A stretch of DNA of 64,000 nucleotides from Ophiocordyceps camponoti-saundersi (nom. inval.) (Eukaryota > Ascomycota > Sordariomycetes > Hypocreales > Ophiocordycipitaceae): the NCBI GenBank assembly GCA_003339415.1, contig PDHQ01000025.1:215853-279852 (forward strand), given 5' to 3'. The position numbers and the translations under genes were made by a program. Positions 11,863-24,017 of this stretch are shown in pieces. The stretch's first letter is position 1; the number at the start of each line of letters is the position of its first letter. A model generated the notes under the pieces. That model searched no databases. It was not told the DNA's origin and saw nothing but the letters and a program-made list of their open reading frames with translations.

Positions 11863-14800
11863 GGGAATGCGCCCATCAGGGCCTGCTAGGAACAAGCAAC
11901 AACTCGAGCAAGCACGCTATGACTGAACGAAGACGGGAACAAGATGCCGCTAGGCGACACTATCATGACCTCCCAAGTGGCATCTCAAGACAACTGCAAG
12001 CTCACTGCCTACCGCGGTCTTGGTCAAGGAGTAAAGACACGTCAAAGATTACGGATCTCAAGCACGCGGCGAGTGTAAAGCGAAGATGCCCTCAGGGACC
12101 GAGTCTCACTTTCAGAAAAGAATCGTCAGGTGCTGCAACCTTGACTCGAAGCATCCTTTCAGTCAATCCATCCCTCCAAGCAGAGACGAAGAGATGTCTC
12201 GAACTTGGCGCAAGTATCGACGCCGGTCCATATGCCAACCAGCTAAAGTGTTAACCCAACGACACCGCCTTATCAAACAAGCTTACCGGGAACTGGACAT
12301 ATCCGAAAGCCCGACACTCTGAAGCACGGAGGGGCAGGAATACACAACTGGCAGACACAACGCCTCCTACGTTTCCGATCTTGCGATCTGGCCCTATGGG
12401 CATCAACACCAAGGGTAACAATCATGATGTGCCTTTGAAGAGTGCTTCTGAGGAAAGGGGAGGGATGACTTGCCGCCTTGAAGACGACAGCATCGCCCGC
12501 CCATTGGGGTGGTACGACAATCAGAAGAACGGCCCGCGAAGAGGGCATCATGCTTTCCAAGAAGGCGTTTCCATACCTGCCGGAAAGATTGATGGAAGAC
12601 TTGAAAGGATCGAGAAAAGAACTGAGGAAAGCTTCAAAACTCGGTCCTTTTCACCCTCTCTTCGGCATCTTCGAGAGAGGTTCGATATTCGATCCATCCT
12701 GTTCAACTTTCGGGTCACACAAACAAGCATCAGCCCTACAGACATTCAACGGATCGCCCACCAGCGCACGCCGCATGTTCATCGCTCCCATAAAGCCGCA
12801 CGCTCAGCTCGAGGGTCTTTCACGATGATGAACTTCGATTGGTGCATCCATTGTTTCCGGAGCAGCTTGAAGGATCACGCCACAAAGGTCAATAAGAGTG
12901 GCAATTTCTTTCAGGTGGAATGCACCAACAGCGACGTCCGCTCATTGCGTTGCGACTTATGTCGGGAAAGAGAGAAGACTTGTTGATGCTTGAGCATCGC
13001 CAGGATTGTATTCTGGTGTTACTTTCCAGTCTCTAGAACTTCATCCACAACAGAGCAGGATCAGTGTGCGACGACGATGTTCACAGACTTCGATATAGAG
13101 GGGCGATGCTACTTTTCAGGGTGCCAATCAGTTATGGGAGGTACTAGACCGATGAAGATTGTTATCCTCGAGGTTTCGTCTTTTCAGATCAGAACGGATT
13201 ATGAGTTTGCGCTACGGTTTCGGGCAACTGAGCGCAACAAGGGCAAGCTTGCTGTACATGAGGAAACTCACTACGAAGGCTTTTAACACCAAGTATGACG
13301 AGAAATCTGGCCTATTTCATGAGAAGGCATTCTTGGCTGGACGGCAATCAACTTCCAAGCATAATCATCTGCAGTCAAAGGCGGCCCAAGAGCAGGCTCG
13401 CTCCCTATTCTCTGCCAATCTCTTCATTCTTGTCCCTCACCTACACGCAGTCAACCTTTAATTAATATCGAGGAGCCCTTCCCTCTTTCTCAGCTGACGA
13501 CTCGTCCATCTACATAAATCTGGCCCTTCCCCTTTTCTCAGTTGATGAAACTTTCATCTACATCCACCTGGGCCTTTCCCTGCCGGTTTCCAGTCTGATT
13601 TCTCTCTTTCTTCAATCGTCTACGAGAAGGCCTGAAAGGGAATTATTGTACAGAAACGTGGGAGGACATCAATGTCAGGTCTGAGGAACTCCGGGACAAC
13701 ACCGAGGAAACCCGAGGATGATCAGTTTCAGGCAGACAGAAGAGAGAGGTTTCGGGGAAATGTTTGCCCCCAAAGCAGAGGGATCGCCCCAAAGAAGCTT
13801 TCAAGTCTAAACGTCGTCGTTGACCGCGATTGGCACTTCAACCTTTTTCCCTACTTGGCATCGGGCCGTGTCTGGCGTGCCGATGGCGGCATCGTGGATG
13901 ACTCTGGAAAAGGCATCTCTTCGCCGCAGATGTACACCTGGTCCGCCATCTGTGGACCATGTGGCCTGATGGCATCGGCGGCACCGCCGAGGGATGCGGC
14001 TCGCCCTCGCACCGAGACGGCGCTCGATCGTCACGTCCGCCTTCCGACAAATTCCAGACTCAACAGGTCGGTTCGCTTCTGTGCTCAGCCAGTCCCGAGC
14101 AACGTCGCAGCTGTCCGACCAGGCGGAGTTGGTGATTATCGATGTGGTCCGATCGGATGCCTGCGGCTTTCTCCACAACTGGGAGCGACTCATCGTGGCA
14201 ACTATGTACGCGAGCTTGACTCGAAGCCATCATCATATATATCGATCCGGTCCCTAAAGAAGTGGCATGAACAACAGGACGCTGGACAACTCCCCCCCAC
14301 AACTCATATCGCCATTGACAGAGGCCACTTCACAAGATAAAACATTCTCTCTTTACAACTCCTTCGGCCTGTTCAGAAACATGTTGAGGTCAACTGAAGG
14401 CCTTTATCTCATCACTCAATTCGCTGGACACAGTCAACCCCTCATCACATCCTTCCGGCCAGTGCAGCCGTGACACTACCATTCGAAATAACCTCTCTGA
14501 CCGCCTCGACTCGCCCCAGCCGATGATCAACTACGAAGCCTATCGTCGACGACTCGAGCTGTACGGTAACGAAGACGCCATCTTGGCCGCGTGGGATAAC
14601 CTTTTACAACGAACGCTGGGTCCAATCGGATCTGATCGTACCGATATCTTCGAATCAATGTTCCACGTCTGTGAACTGGGTTCATCGTCGTCTCAGGCCA
14701 CCGACATTGTCTGCTACACCCGCCATGCAACTCACGCGGTCTTCCATTATCCCAAGGGCTCTGCAATCGGCCTCTGCAAAGACTTTCAGTTACCACAAAG

Positions 14801-15135
14801 TAAAACCGGTGTCCCACAAAAGATGTCCGAATGGACCAACAAATTTCATCGACACTTCCTCCCTTGGACTTCGATGTTCTGGGTCCGGGAATAAGTCTGG
14901 AACCGTCAAGTAGTATTCAGCCGCGGGCTGGCAGTGAAGATGCTGAAGACGTCAACATCGAAAGACTTGCCATCCGAGACTGAACTACAAACGCCCACGC
15001 CTGACAAAGATGTGTCAAAATATACAGATTAAGGAGTCAAAATAACTCGCAGTTCAGTTCATCGGGAGCCTTCTTTTCCAAAACTTCCTGCAGCTGGAGA
15101 GCTGTCTTGGAAGCGGTCGCGGAAGTCGCGGGCGG
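11863..15135. other. No gene recognised
   Basis: Many overlapping frames of 60-220 codons exist on both strands, none with recognisable motifs. The longest (13,672-14,340, plus) overlaps equally long opposite-strand frames. A 50-60-base unit containing GCCCTTCC and CTCAG(C/T)TGA recurs two to three times at about 13,466-13,585. A 123-codon frame at 14,523-14,894 has a real ATG and a fairly protein-like composition but I cannot name it. Confidence 0.35.
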
Positions 15136-15453
15136 TTAAGAACCAACTCTGATAGCCCTGTCAGGAGATGCAAGAAGAGTCGGTTGAGCAGCAGGAGGAG
15201 GAGCAATAGAACGTCTAGCCAAGGCTCGGCCGAAGATGAGGGGCGCTTCGTCAGTCTTTATTTCTTTCTCCATAGCCGCAAGTGCCATCCTCTCCCTTTT
15301 CCCAAGGCAATCCCCATAGGATATCATAGCTAGGATACGTTTAATCTCATCTAGCTTAGGAGAATCCGAGGTAATTTCTCCGCTAACTAGGCTCTTAATA
15401 TGATCCCTAGTAACCTCTAAAAGAGCATATACGCTATAGTAGTTCTTGCCCGG
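15136..15453 (-). pseudogene. Unidentified ORF fragment, probably of mobile-element origin
   Basis: The frame is open beyond its first possible start codon, from an in-frame TAG at about 15,454 down to 15,136. It reads as helical protein (VTRDHIKSLVSGEIT, LDEIKRILAMISYG, RMALAAMEKEIKTDEAP) followed by a Pro/Ala-rich tail. There is no ATG at the open start, so it is the remaining part of a longer coding region. Nearby sequence at about 15,798-15,856 resembles 23,628-23,672, which fits a dispersed element. I do not recognise the family. Confidence 0.35.
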
Positions 15454-16368
15454 CTAGTCGGATTAGGGAAATATATTGCCTTCGATATTGGCAAGAGAAT
15501 GAGGCAAGGTAGGGCGCCAACGCCGGTTAGTTGAGGTGGAAGGAGTTGAGGGTGGTGCAGGTACTGCGGCAGTTTGACGCGTAGACCGACGGGGAGCCAT
15601 GACTTCGGAAACCTTAGGAAGAGACTGTTCGGAGTCGGAATCCTCGTCGTAGGACAGTCGAGTAGAGGGCGCTGTCGGGCCCTCCGAATCGGGTGCGACA
15701 CGCCGCCGACTTTGGTGGGCTCGACAGTGAGGCGCCCCGAGGTGCAGTCCACCTGGCTGGGGTCAAGTTTAAAAATACGTACATAGTATAGAGCGAGGGC
15801 AACGCTGATGAATGTGGTGATATTCCTGATCCTCATGATGGTGACTCTGCTAGGTCTGTGTGGCTAGGCCAGGCCCTAAGAAATAGGGCCGGCTTCCTGT
15901 GAAGATCGTCAGGCGCGAGCACCGGCTGGTGTCACTGCTGCAGGTGACTCTGCCATCTCGGCTTGCATATCCTCGTCGCAATGGCTCGCATTTCTGTCTT
16001 CAACTCCGGTGTCCCACATCTGCGAAGTTGGCGAGGCAGGACATAGAAGCCTATCGAGGGCACGGAGGCGACCAGTTTGTCCACGTATAACTAACTCAGC
16101 GTCCAAGGAGTTCGGACCTCCTTGAATCGTCGAAGGAGAGTCAGTCGACATGGCGAGCAGAAAGGTCTTCCTTGGATTTGACTTTGGATAGCTGCAGAAA
16201 GTGACGATGATCGAGAAAATGAGTGCTTTAGTGCCTCTGCTCCTTTTTGCCCTCTACACGATGTGAAGCTGGCTTTCCTTTGCAAAAGATAACAGGGCAA
16301 AAACATCATCCAATCCGAAACCTCCGTCACCTCCACGAGGGCAACAGAGCAGCGGGAACTGATTGGCC

Positions 16369-17978
16369 TCAACAATCAACGAAGGCTTCCCTAAGTCTCT
16401 TCAAATACCTGTCTCGATCCTGCAGTTTCCGATCAAGGATGCCCAAGGCATCGCGATGCCATAGTCGAGCAAAGAATTCGTGGTTGGCATTATTTAATTC
16501 TTCAGACGAGAGAGAAAAGAGACCAGGCAATACACGCTCGTAGAATATTTCCGTAAAGGCAATCGGATCCCTTACCGCGAGCGTGACCCAAAAGGCTCCG
16601 TTAGTCCATGCCTGCTGCATGATTGAGGAGAGGGGCTCTGCGTTGCCTCTATAGCTGTGAAGCTGCTCCTCGCGTTTCAGATGGTCGACGAACTCGGCAT
16701 GTTTCGGCGCGAATTCGATGGCTTCAATCTCGTCCATCAGTTTGCCACCAAGCCAGTACGGCGGTTGTAGAAATTCGATGGGCAACGAGCAGGCAAATTC
16801 TAGGTCAATAATGCAGGAGACATTCCAGTCCTCATCGACATAGATGTTGCTTCGATGAAGATCAGTCAGGGAAAACACAAACGGGCCGCTATCAAGGTCC
16901 TTTCGGAATAGTTGAGGGAAGATGGTCCTGGCGGCAGCTAGGCTTGTCATCTGGTAGCAGCCGTCATCACGACTGTCTATGGCGTTTGGCTGGTGCAGTA
17001 GCCGGTTGTCGAAAGCCGTCAAATGAGAATGGACCAAGTCGGTGACTCTAGAAAAGGTTGTACGTCGGTGGATATCAAGGGGAATGCCCTCGTTCTCATG
17101 CATGGTAAACTGAATGTTTAGGGGACGATTGTCTAAATGTAAACAGCCTTTGCCGTCTAGGCGGAATGCGCCGATACGGGGTAAGTCAATACTGGCGAGC
17201 GAGAGCATAATCCTAGCGAGACCTCGTTGTAAATTCTCTTGGAGACGGGGGTCGTTTTGCTTTTCATCCCAGGACTCGGAAAGCATCTCGCCTGTGGTAA
17301 TGGTTTCGATAAGGAGGTAGCCGATGCCAAGACCAGCGAGGCTGCTAGAGCGGTGGCACACGTACTGCGAGGGATGTTGGAAGCCAAAGGCGGCGAGGAA
17401 ATAGCGCCGTGCACGCTGGAAGCAGCGCGACCACCAGGGAAGAAGATTAAGATTCGTGAACTATACACAAGTAGGGATAAATGTCACTAGGAGCTGAAAA
17501 CTTGCAAATCAAAGACACTTACTCTTTGGTTAGTAGACAGGCCAAAGCCGTAGAGCTTTGGTATAGGAACTGAAGGGCAGTTTTCTTGGAGCCAAGCATA
17601 AGTTGCAGCTTCACAGTTAACCTTCTCATCAGAATTGCCGAGTCTTGTTGCCTCCCCAACGCGATAGGGCAGAGGAAAGCGGAGGATAACGAATTGCGGG
17701 AGTATTGACATGACAGAAGGGCCGGCGTCAACCCGAGCCGGTATGCAAAGGTTGAATGAACCATTGCGCCAGTATTCTTGCGAAGAGATGAGAATGTCGG
17801 TTGGTTTGGTGCCGAGGTGATGAGCTACGATATCAGCCAGAAGAGGACGGTGGCTCTCCATACGCTTGTAGAAGTCCTCTTTCTGCTGCGGGTATGCCAA
17901 AGCGTGAAGAACGTTGCGACTCTTGGCCTCTGCGGTAGATAGAGTGACGGGACCGGACAGTAGATTGCGTGTCGTCAT
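16369..17978 (-). CDS. APH-family (aminoglycoside phosphotransferase-like) kinase, fungal type
   Basis: Two exons, 17,978-17,523 and 17,460-16,369, with a 62-base intron (GTAAGT donor, TATAG acceptor, phase 0) give 515 residues. The joined sequence across the intron (GFGLST then a Trp-rich segment and HRSSSLAGLGIGYLLIE) is typical of fungal members of the phosphotransferase enzyme family (PF01636). The catalytic loop reads LTDLHRSN (about residues 350-357), with Asp352 as likely base and Asn357 as metal ligand. IIDLEFA supplies the Mg-binding Asp371. The His normally preceding the catalytic Asp by two residues is replaced, which I believe is common in this fungal subfamily. Substrates of such proteins are generally unknown; antibiotic resistance should not be assumed. 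It stands alone between repeat-rich stretches. Confidence 0.9.
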
Positions 17979-20900
17979 GGCGGACTTGGGGGTGATGGGT
18001 CTGAGAAGGGGAACAAGGTAGGCGAGGAGACACCCGAGCCTAGGACCTACGGGCAGCTGTTCAACGATGAATAGGGGCTGTTCGACAGCAGCGTCTCTTG
18101 TTTGACCGGAGCATTCGCCGATCTAACACAAACAGGTATTGATACGGAGTTATATTTCTCCGAGGCGACGAAACAGATACGGCACTAATTTGTGTGGGCA
18201 GACCCACTCACACGACCACGGCTGATCAGCTAGCAGCCTAGCACTTAGGGTGTCTATTCGTACAGCACACGTATGTAAGCTGCTGGGCCACGCCCCACTT
18301 TTGGCGGATGCTGTCGATCTCGAGATTAAACCTTTGCTCCTTGTCTTGAATGGTGAAAACACGTTTCCGCTAAACGAGGACATGAATGACGTCTGCTCTC
18401 CTTGCTCGATATCGGGAAGCGCTCGGCAAGTCGCCCTTTTTGGACGGCTCCGATTGTGGTCGAATTCCACTTTCCCCTTCGTTCAGGAATAGATCTCATA
18501 GTCTACAATAAAGGACTTCAGGCCTATCACAACCAAGACGCAATACTGCTGCACCCAAGCATGCCTAGCACAAAGGACCCGATTTAGGCGACATCAAACC
18601 AATCGTGGAGCTCTTCATTTTTTTCAGGCTTCCAACTTCAGCTTTGATGAGGCGAACAAGTGGCTAGTTGACAATATAAGCAGAGGCACGTCATGCAGAA
18701 TACGAGACAAAGTCACCACTTACTTTTCACGTTCTCCCGTCACCTCTCAGGCCACCTCTCATTCCTGGGCAATGACACATGGTGTGTTGGACGAGCGGGT
18801 GGTCTACGGGTATCAGAGTTGTGTACTCCATAATTTTCATGGTAACCTCACTATCTGTGAATACTTTGTTCCATGGTTTTTTTTTTGAGAGATGTGACAC
18901 TGCAAGCCAGTTCATTGGCTCGGTATGGCGCTGAGAAGGAGCCCAAAGTGGCTGGAACCCTACGCACAGTAAAGACAACACATACATGCACACATGTAGC
19001 TTCAGAAAGTTATTATCTGTATCCTTGGAAGACTTGGGTTTCGCCTCAAGTCTTGCCTCAAGATCAGATAAAATTCAGTTGGGAAAGTGAACCGAGACAT
19101 CTCCTTGAAGCGGAATGCACGATAAACGGATACATGTACATAAAAATTCCCTTGTAAGATCTTCGCAACGTCATTCTCCTACGAGACCATTGGGCTGGCG
19201 GCCCTCGGACGTTGGGCACTCGACTGAACCCATAAAGTTTCTAAACTTCAAGAGTGACAACTGCAACATCAACCCACATGTGATATGCATCTTTACGTTG
19301 CTGATACGACGAAGATGAGGGGCTTGCCAAGTGGCAGCCGCTCGTTGGTGCGCTGGGAAGCTTAGGTACAGAGAGAGCATCTAGGGGGTAGAGGAGCTCA
19401 CATTTCCTACAGTCTCCTGCTCTTCACAAAGACGGACTATATAACGGTATCAACGCTTCTTGTTTATGGTTTGACAACGGCCTTAGGTCCTGTAAGCAGG
19501 TCTAGCGTTGGTCTATCAAACCGGATCTTGCACCGAGAGACAAGGTTTCAGACTCAAATTCGACCTCCTCTTCAGGCAGGCTTTCATCCCTTGCACTTGG
19601 CCATTCACCATGCTGGACGAGAATGGAGGCTCCGGCCTCTCTGCAGCCATCTACATGAATCTAAGATGACGGCCCTCAAGAAGAAGAGAGTGATGAGGAA
19701 AAAGCAAGTGAGTCTTTCATTCTCTTTACGGAAAAAAAACCTGCCTCGATTGGTCTATTTGCTGATAAGAGCCACGACTTAGATCGATGCGTGTCGAAGG
19801 AATTGACTTGCCTCGTCAACAAGTCAGAACAGCCTTTCTCGCTCCTCCGCACGCAAATCATCAAACCATCTCAGCCAATCAACAGCCACTGGACCGTTGC
19901 GGAAATCTTTATACAACACTGCCACGAGGAGACTGGCTTTTGTCGGTCTAAGCTTATACTACACCAACGTCATCCTTCTCTCTGGGGAGGTTAAGAACGT
20001 TGAACTATGAAACATACATTGAATCACTATTACCACCTCTGCAAGAATCCCACACACCCCCCTATTTAACCACTTATTTATCTTTACCCCCTTTAGCCGA
20101 ATAAGGCTGTCTATTAACCTTTTAACCTTTTTAACTACGTCGGTCAACCAAATCGCGTGGAAAGATAACACGCTCTTACAGACCGACTATGCATTATAGG
20201 TGGATGATTCCTGGGCGTTATCAGGTGGAAAGTCAGATATGCCAAGACCGCCATCGGGCTTGACACACCTCGATTGCCAGAGCGATTAAGCTGGTATGAG
20301 AAGATAAAAGTCTTGACACCATCTCTGCTGAATCCCGATATGGCCACTTGAAGAGGCAACTCCTGGGCGAGGGATATGCCGTTTTTTCCCGACCACAGCT
20401 AATTATCCGGAGGTATTGGTGCGATCAACAGAAAACCACCAATACTTTCAGCGTTGAAGCGTCGTGGTGGCCGCCGCCGCTATCATCGCCCCCCAAAATT
20501 CCCTTGCCGAGCCTGCCAACCGAGCAAGAGTCCCGGGCGCCGTGGCGGCTGTTTTTCATCGCCGCCAAGGCTAGGGCATCTTGCCCTTGACGCTGCCTCA
20601 GGGGGCACGACAGCAACAAGGCGTGATAATCGTCTATGTTTTCCCCCGTTCGAATCACTCACCTAAGTCGGGATGTTTAATGACATCTCTACGACTCTAC
20701 CTCGTCTCTTCCTTGGACATATAGACCTACTCTTCAAGAGCTACCCCTAAACACTTTCTCCTTACCTTGAACACTGCGCAAAGAGCTCTACGTGGATATT
20801 ACTCCCGGCGAAGCCCTCTAGCCAGACTGATCACCTTTTTTAAACATCATCATGGCTCAAGTCACCTCTCACCAATGGCGCAAGATTTAATACTATCTCA
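17979..20900. other. No gene recognised
   Basis: No frame with recognisable domains is seen on either strand. Frames at 18,250-18,492 and 19,471-19,782 have start codons but no plausible partners by splicing. At about 20,030-20,160 the sequence becomes locally AT-rich, with TTAACC runs. Confidence 0.35.
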
Positions 20901-20924
20901 ACCACTCTACCCGTCTTTCTCCAT

Positions 20925-21226
20925 CCCTCTCGTACCCCTCCCATGCACACCAACCACCTCATCATTCGCCTACTTAAAGAAACGGATGAGGATGATTTTT
21001 TATCCTTATTCTCGACTGGAGCCTTGATGATGGATATCACCAACCCAGAAGACGAAGATTCATTGCTATCTCCTTCTCACTGGTTTGAGATCTTGTTACC
21101 GTTACCTCTCTCTTACCCCTCCGATGCACAGCAGACACCTCATCATTCGTCTACTTGAAGACGGAGACGAGGATACATTTACATCCCTATTCTCGACTTG
21201 GAGCCTTGGTGGAGGATATCACCAAC
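20925..21226. repeat. Direct duplication of about 115 bases
   Basis: A block starting near CCTCCCATGCACA (about 20,938) recurs near 21,118. Both contain ACCTCATCATTCG(C/T)CTACTT, a GANGAGGAT(A/G) stretch, ATCC(C/T)TATTCTCGACT and GGATATCACCAACCCA. In translation both begin MH..HLIIRLL followed by an acidic patch, so it may be duplicated coding sequence. The two copies are in different frames at their ends. Confidence 0.6.
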
Positions 21227-21639
21227 CCATGCGAGAATCAGTTCAACTTAACCCCTACTGACGGGTCTACCTTGACTACGGCCAAGTTTAACCTTTGGCC
21301 AAATTTATTGCTTAAACTTGGGAGGGAGGTTTGGAACCCAAACTACACCACGGAGTTCCTTGACGCCTCCATGCCTCCTGGAGCCTATGGTAATCGACGG
21401 GGGAAGCCGCGGACTGGGTCAGTCCCGCTGGCACCCGCGACACTCACTACTATCACGACCAATTGACGCCGGGGTGGTACCGGTTAACCCTCATGGCGGA
21501 AGGTTTAGTAAGATCTACAACACATCATAACCAACATTCCAAACCAAGCTACCTTGAATCCCTTACACAGAGGCTAGCAAAGGATGCGAGAGATCTACTG
21601 ATGCTCTCGCACGATCACAAGCTTCGGGGTACACGATAC

Positions 21640-21908
21640 CACAGCTTCTGCCGCTGTGCATCTGCCCCAGAGATCACGATCCCCAGGGCAGCAGAAAAGC
21701 GGCTAGGGCTGGGGGTGCCTTGAAGATCCCGCAGCCCCAGACGCGGAAGGCGACGAGGCCAGCATCGCCCCAGCCAACGAGGCTATCGACGGCCCCCAAG
21801 GCAGCAGAAAAGCGCTAGGGCTGAGGGTGCCGTCGATCCCGCAGCCCCAGCCGCGGGAGGCGAGGAGGCCAGCAACGCCGCAGCCAACGAGGGTATCGAC
21901 GGCGGCGG
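21640..21908. repeat. GC-rich tandem pair, inverted relative to a third copy at 23.0 kb
   Basis: Two head-to-tail units (about 21,665-21,788 and 21,789-21,908) share GCAGCAGAAAAGCG, CTAGGGCTG, ATCCCGCAGCCCCAG and GCAGCCAACGAGG. The second unit ends in a run of GGC triplets. Its composition contrasts strongly with surrounding DNA. Confidence 0.75.
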
Positions 21909-22069
21909 CGGCGGCGAGGCCGCCACAGGGTTAGATTGAAGACCCTCAACTGATATGTCAACAGGACTATGCGGCGGCCCATTCGTCAGAGATGACGCGT
22001 GAGGCTATCGCGAGATTATTCGTCACGCCGGGCGGCAGCATCACAGCCGAATGGCCTGACTACCCAACC

Positions 22070-22800
22070 AAAACTGATCAGTGACGTTGAGTAGCGTCAC
22101 AGAGAGCTAGGTAGGAAGAGACAGTCCGGACAAGAGAGATAGAGTCTATCGGACCTTGTGGCTGTGCTAAGGAGGGAGAGAGGTGGCGACCAGCGACCCC
22201 AATCACTCATTCAATCCTAGGCCGTGCTTCTCGGTTTCCCAAGACGCGTCAACAACGCATACCATCAGACATGGCACAGACGAACACCCCCCAGGGCGCA
22301 GGCCCGGCAGAGACAGGCCAGAGGGTGTACGAGAGCGAGAAACAGCAAGCACTCAAGTACACGACTGTCCCCAGACAGTCCTGGCGACTTGTTCACATGG
22401 ACCTATGGAAGAGCAACATTGAGACAGACGATTCAGAACACACACCTATTTTCTGTCACATCTATACGTATAGAGTATCCAACCAATATATCTCGTTCAA
22501 GCGCAACCAAGAGAACGGGATTGACCCCGTTGTTTAACTACGCTCGTTCACGCACATTCATTACGGAGAGGAGGCAACGGAGCCCTGGGCGAGAGACGGA
22601 GCAGGAGAAGCGCCCATGGTGGTGGATAGGCAGTCCCAGTGGCTGTTGGTTGGGCACTCTATACTCGTATAGACACAGTCACTACTACACAGACCAGAAG
22701 ACATTGTCGACGGCGTTATGCACTACCTAGATCGCACACACACTGATCAGTGTTGATTGGGCACTCTACACAAGTTACCCTCATCACTCATCAATACCCT
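22070..22800. mobile_element. Possible LTR-retroelement fragments
   Basis: The motif TGTTGRTTGGGCACTCTA occurs at about 22,647 and 22,752 and resembles the TGTT start of an LTR. A frame with a true ATG at 22,271 starts MAQTNTPQGAGPAETG and runs 88 codons, ending in aromatic-rich sequence. Position behind an LTR-like block would suit a gag start, but I see no diagnostic domain. The whole is framed by inverted GC-rich repeats (21.64-21.91 and 23.01-23.17 kb). Confidence 0.3.
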
Positions 22801-23010
22801 TCCTCATAGCTTGTCGTCCCTCCTGAACGCTCTGCAGTCGGCCGGGTCATCAGCTAAGGTGAATTGGCAAGAAGAGGGCATCGTGACGAGCAATTAAAGG
22901 ATAAATAAGGTGTTGTTTTAGGCAACTTACGGCTACAAATGTTGAGAACGGCGGTAAAGAGATATCTCTATTCCTTATCTTATTAATAAGGGGCAAATGA
23001 AGAAAAAAAA

Positions 23011-23170
23011 AAGAGGCTGCGGCGGCGATACCCTCGTCGGCTGCGGCGTTGATGGCCTCCTCGCCGCCTCCCGCGGCTAGGGCTGCGGGATTATCTGCGG
23101 CACCCCCCCAGCCCTAGCCGCTTCTCTATGTACTACCCTCGGGATCGCTATCTCGGCGGCGGCGGAGGCC
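23011..23170. repeat. Inverted copy of the 21.6-21.9 kb GC-rich repeat
   Basis: The reverse complement of this segment matches the 21,640-21,908 units: AAGCGGCTAGGGCTGGGG, ATCCCGCAGCC, GGAGGCCATCAACGCCGCAG and GAGGGTATCG are all present in the same order. It also carries the flanking GAGATAGCGATCCC-like sequence seen upstream of the first left unit. Left and right copies therefore form a large imperfect inverted repeat around about 1.1 kb. Confidence 0.7.
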
Positions 23171-23207
23171 TGATAGGCACGTGGTAGTGGGGATAGAGGA
23201 GGGCATG

Positions 23208-23310
23208 GTGAAATCCTGGTGGAGACACGGAGGTCATTCCGGGTGATTTCACGATGATGGTTTACCGTGAAATCGCGGGATATCTCCGGTCGTGAAATCA
23301 CGGAATATCT
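23208..23310. repeat. Cluster of GTGAAATC motifs in both orientations
   Basis: GTGAAATC is found at 23,208-23,215, 23,267-23,274 and 23,292-23,299, and its complement GATTTCAC at 23,245-23,252. Three of the four extend to CGTGAAATC(A/G)C. GGGATATCTCC and GGAATATCTCC follow the last two. The density suggests decayed short repeats or protein-binding sites. Confidence 0.5.
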
Positions 23311-23670
23311 CCCGGAAAAGTCCCCGTCCTGTGCTGGCGCGTGACAATAACGGTTAACATGTATGTCTGGTTACAGTGACTATTGCACAAGGTTGCCAGA
23401 GTTGTGCGGCACCTTAGATGAAGCTCCCAGCTTTTGTATGTACGTTTAAAAGGTTTTTGTTTAGCAATCTGAAAGCTGTGATCCAGTCTTTACTATTAAC
23501 AGAAATAAACATACAACGAAACCTGCTTCAACTCTCAATGTTCGGCCAGGCAGACTGCAGAGGGAGTTACTACTATTGCTATTGGCATCATGTGTGATGA
23601 CTGGAGTTTGGGGTTTATGATAAAGGTGGGCAACGCTGATGAAGGTGATGATGTGTGATGATTCTGCTAG

Positions 23671-23775
23671 TTGAAACTTCACATGCTCTACCCTACTGGG
23701 GGATCGGGGATGTGGTATAAAGACGTCGACGGGTACGCTCGTGGTGAAGGAGTTGCCTCCATCGTCTCGAAGCCC
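23671..23775 (+). pseudogene. Polyketide synthase ketosynthase relic
   Basis: About 35 codons read LHMLYPTGG, then a MWYKD segment, then [13 protein letters not shown]. This is the strongly conserved stretch of the ketosynthase domain of fungal highly reducing polyketide synthases and PKS-NRPS hybrids, where L..LSPTG..R.W....[11 protein letters not shown] is the usual form. The similarity ends after SKP and the frame then becomes unrelated sequence and stops. No active-site Cys region lies upstream in frame. It is a small fragment of a lost gene about 0.8 kb beyond the 3' end of the terpene synthase. Confidence 0.7.
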
Positions 23776-24017
23776 CCAGAAAACCGCACAGAGTCAAGTG
23801 CTGAAGATTTCCTGTCTCCAGGATTCAGCGGCGCGAATCTCAGAACATCATAATAACCCCCGAGCTATCATCTGAAAGCCTTCTTTAAAGCGAATACGCT
23901 CCTCAGCTGAGTACAAAGCACGTTGGCGTCTCGTCGTCGCGAGTCTTGGCCGTCTTCACCGGACAGGAGGCCCAGTGGCCCCGTTTAGACGCCATGTTGG
24001 TCTAGCGACCTTCACCA

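Noticed and set aside
13672..14340. 222-codon plus-strand ORF
   Set aside because: Equally long frames overlap on the opposite strand and no motif, paralogue-like pattern or splice partner is visible.
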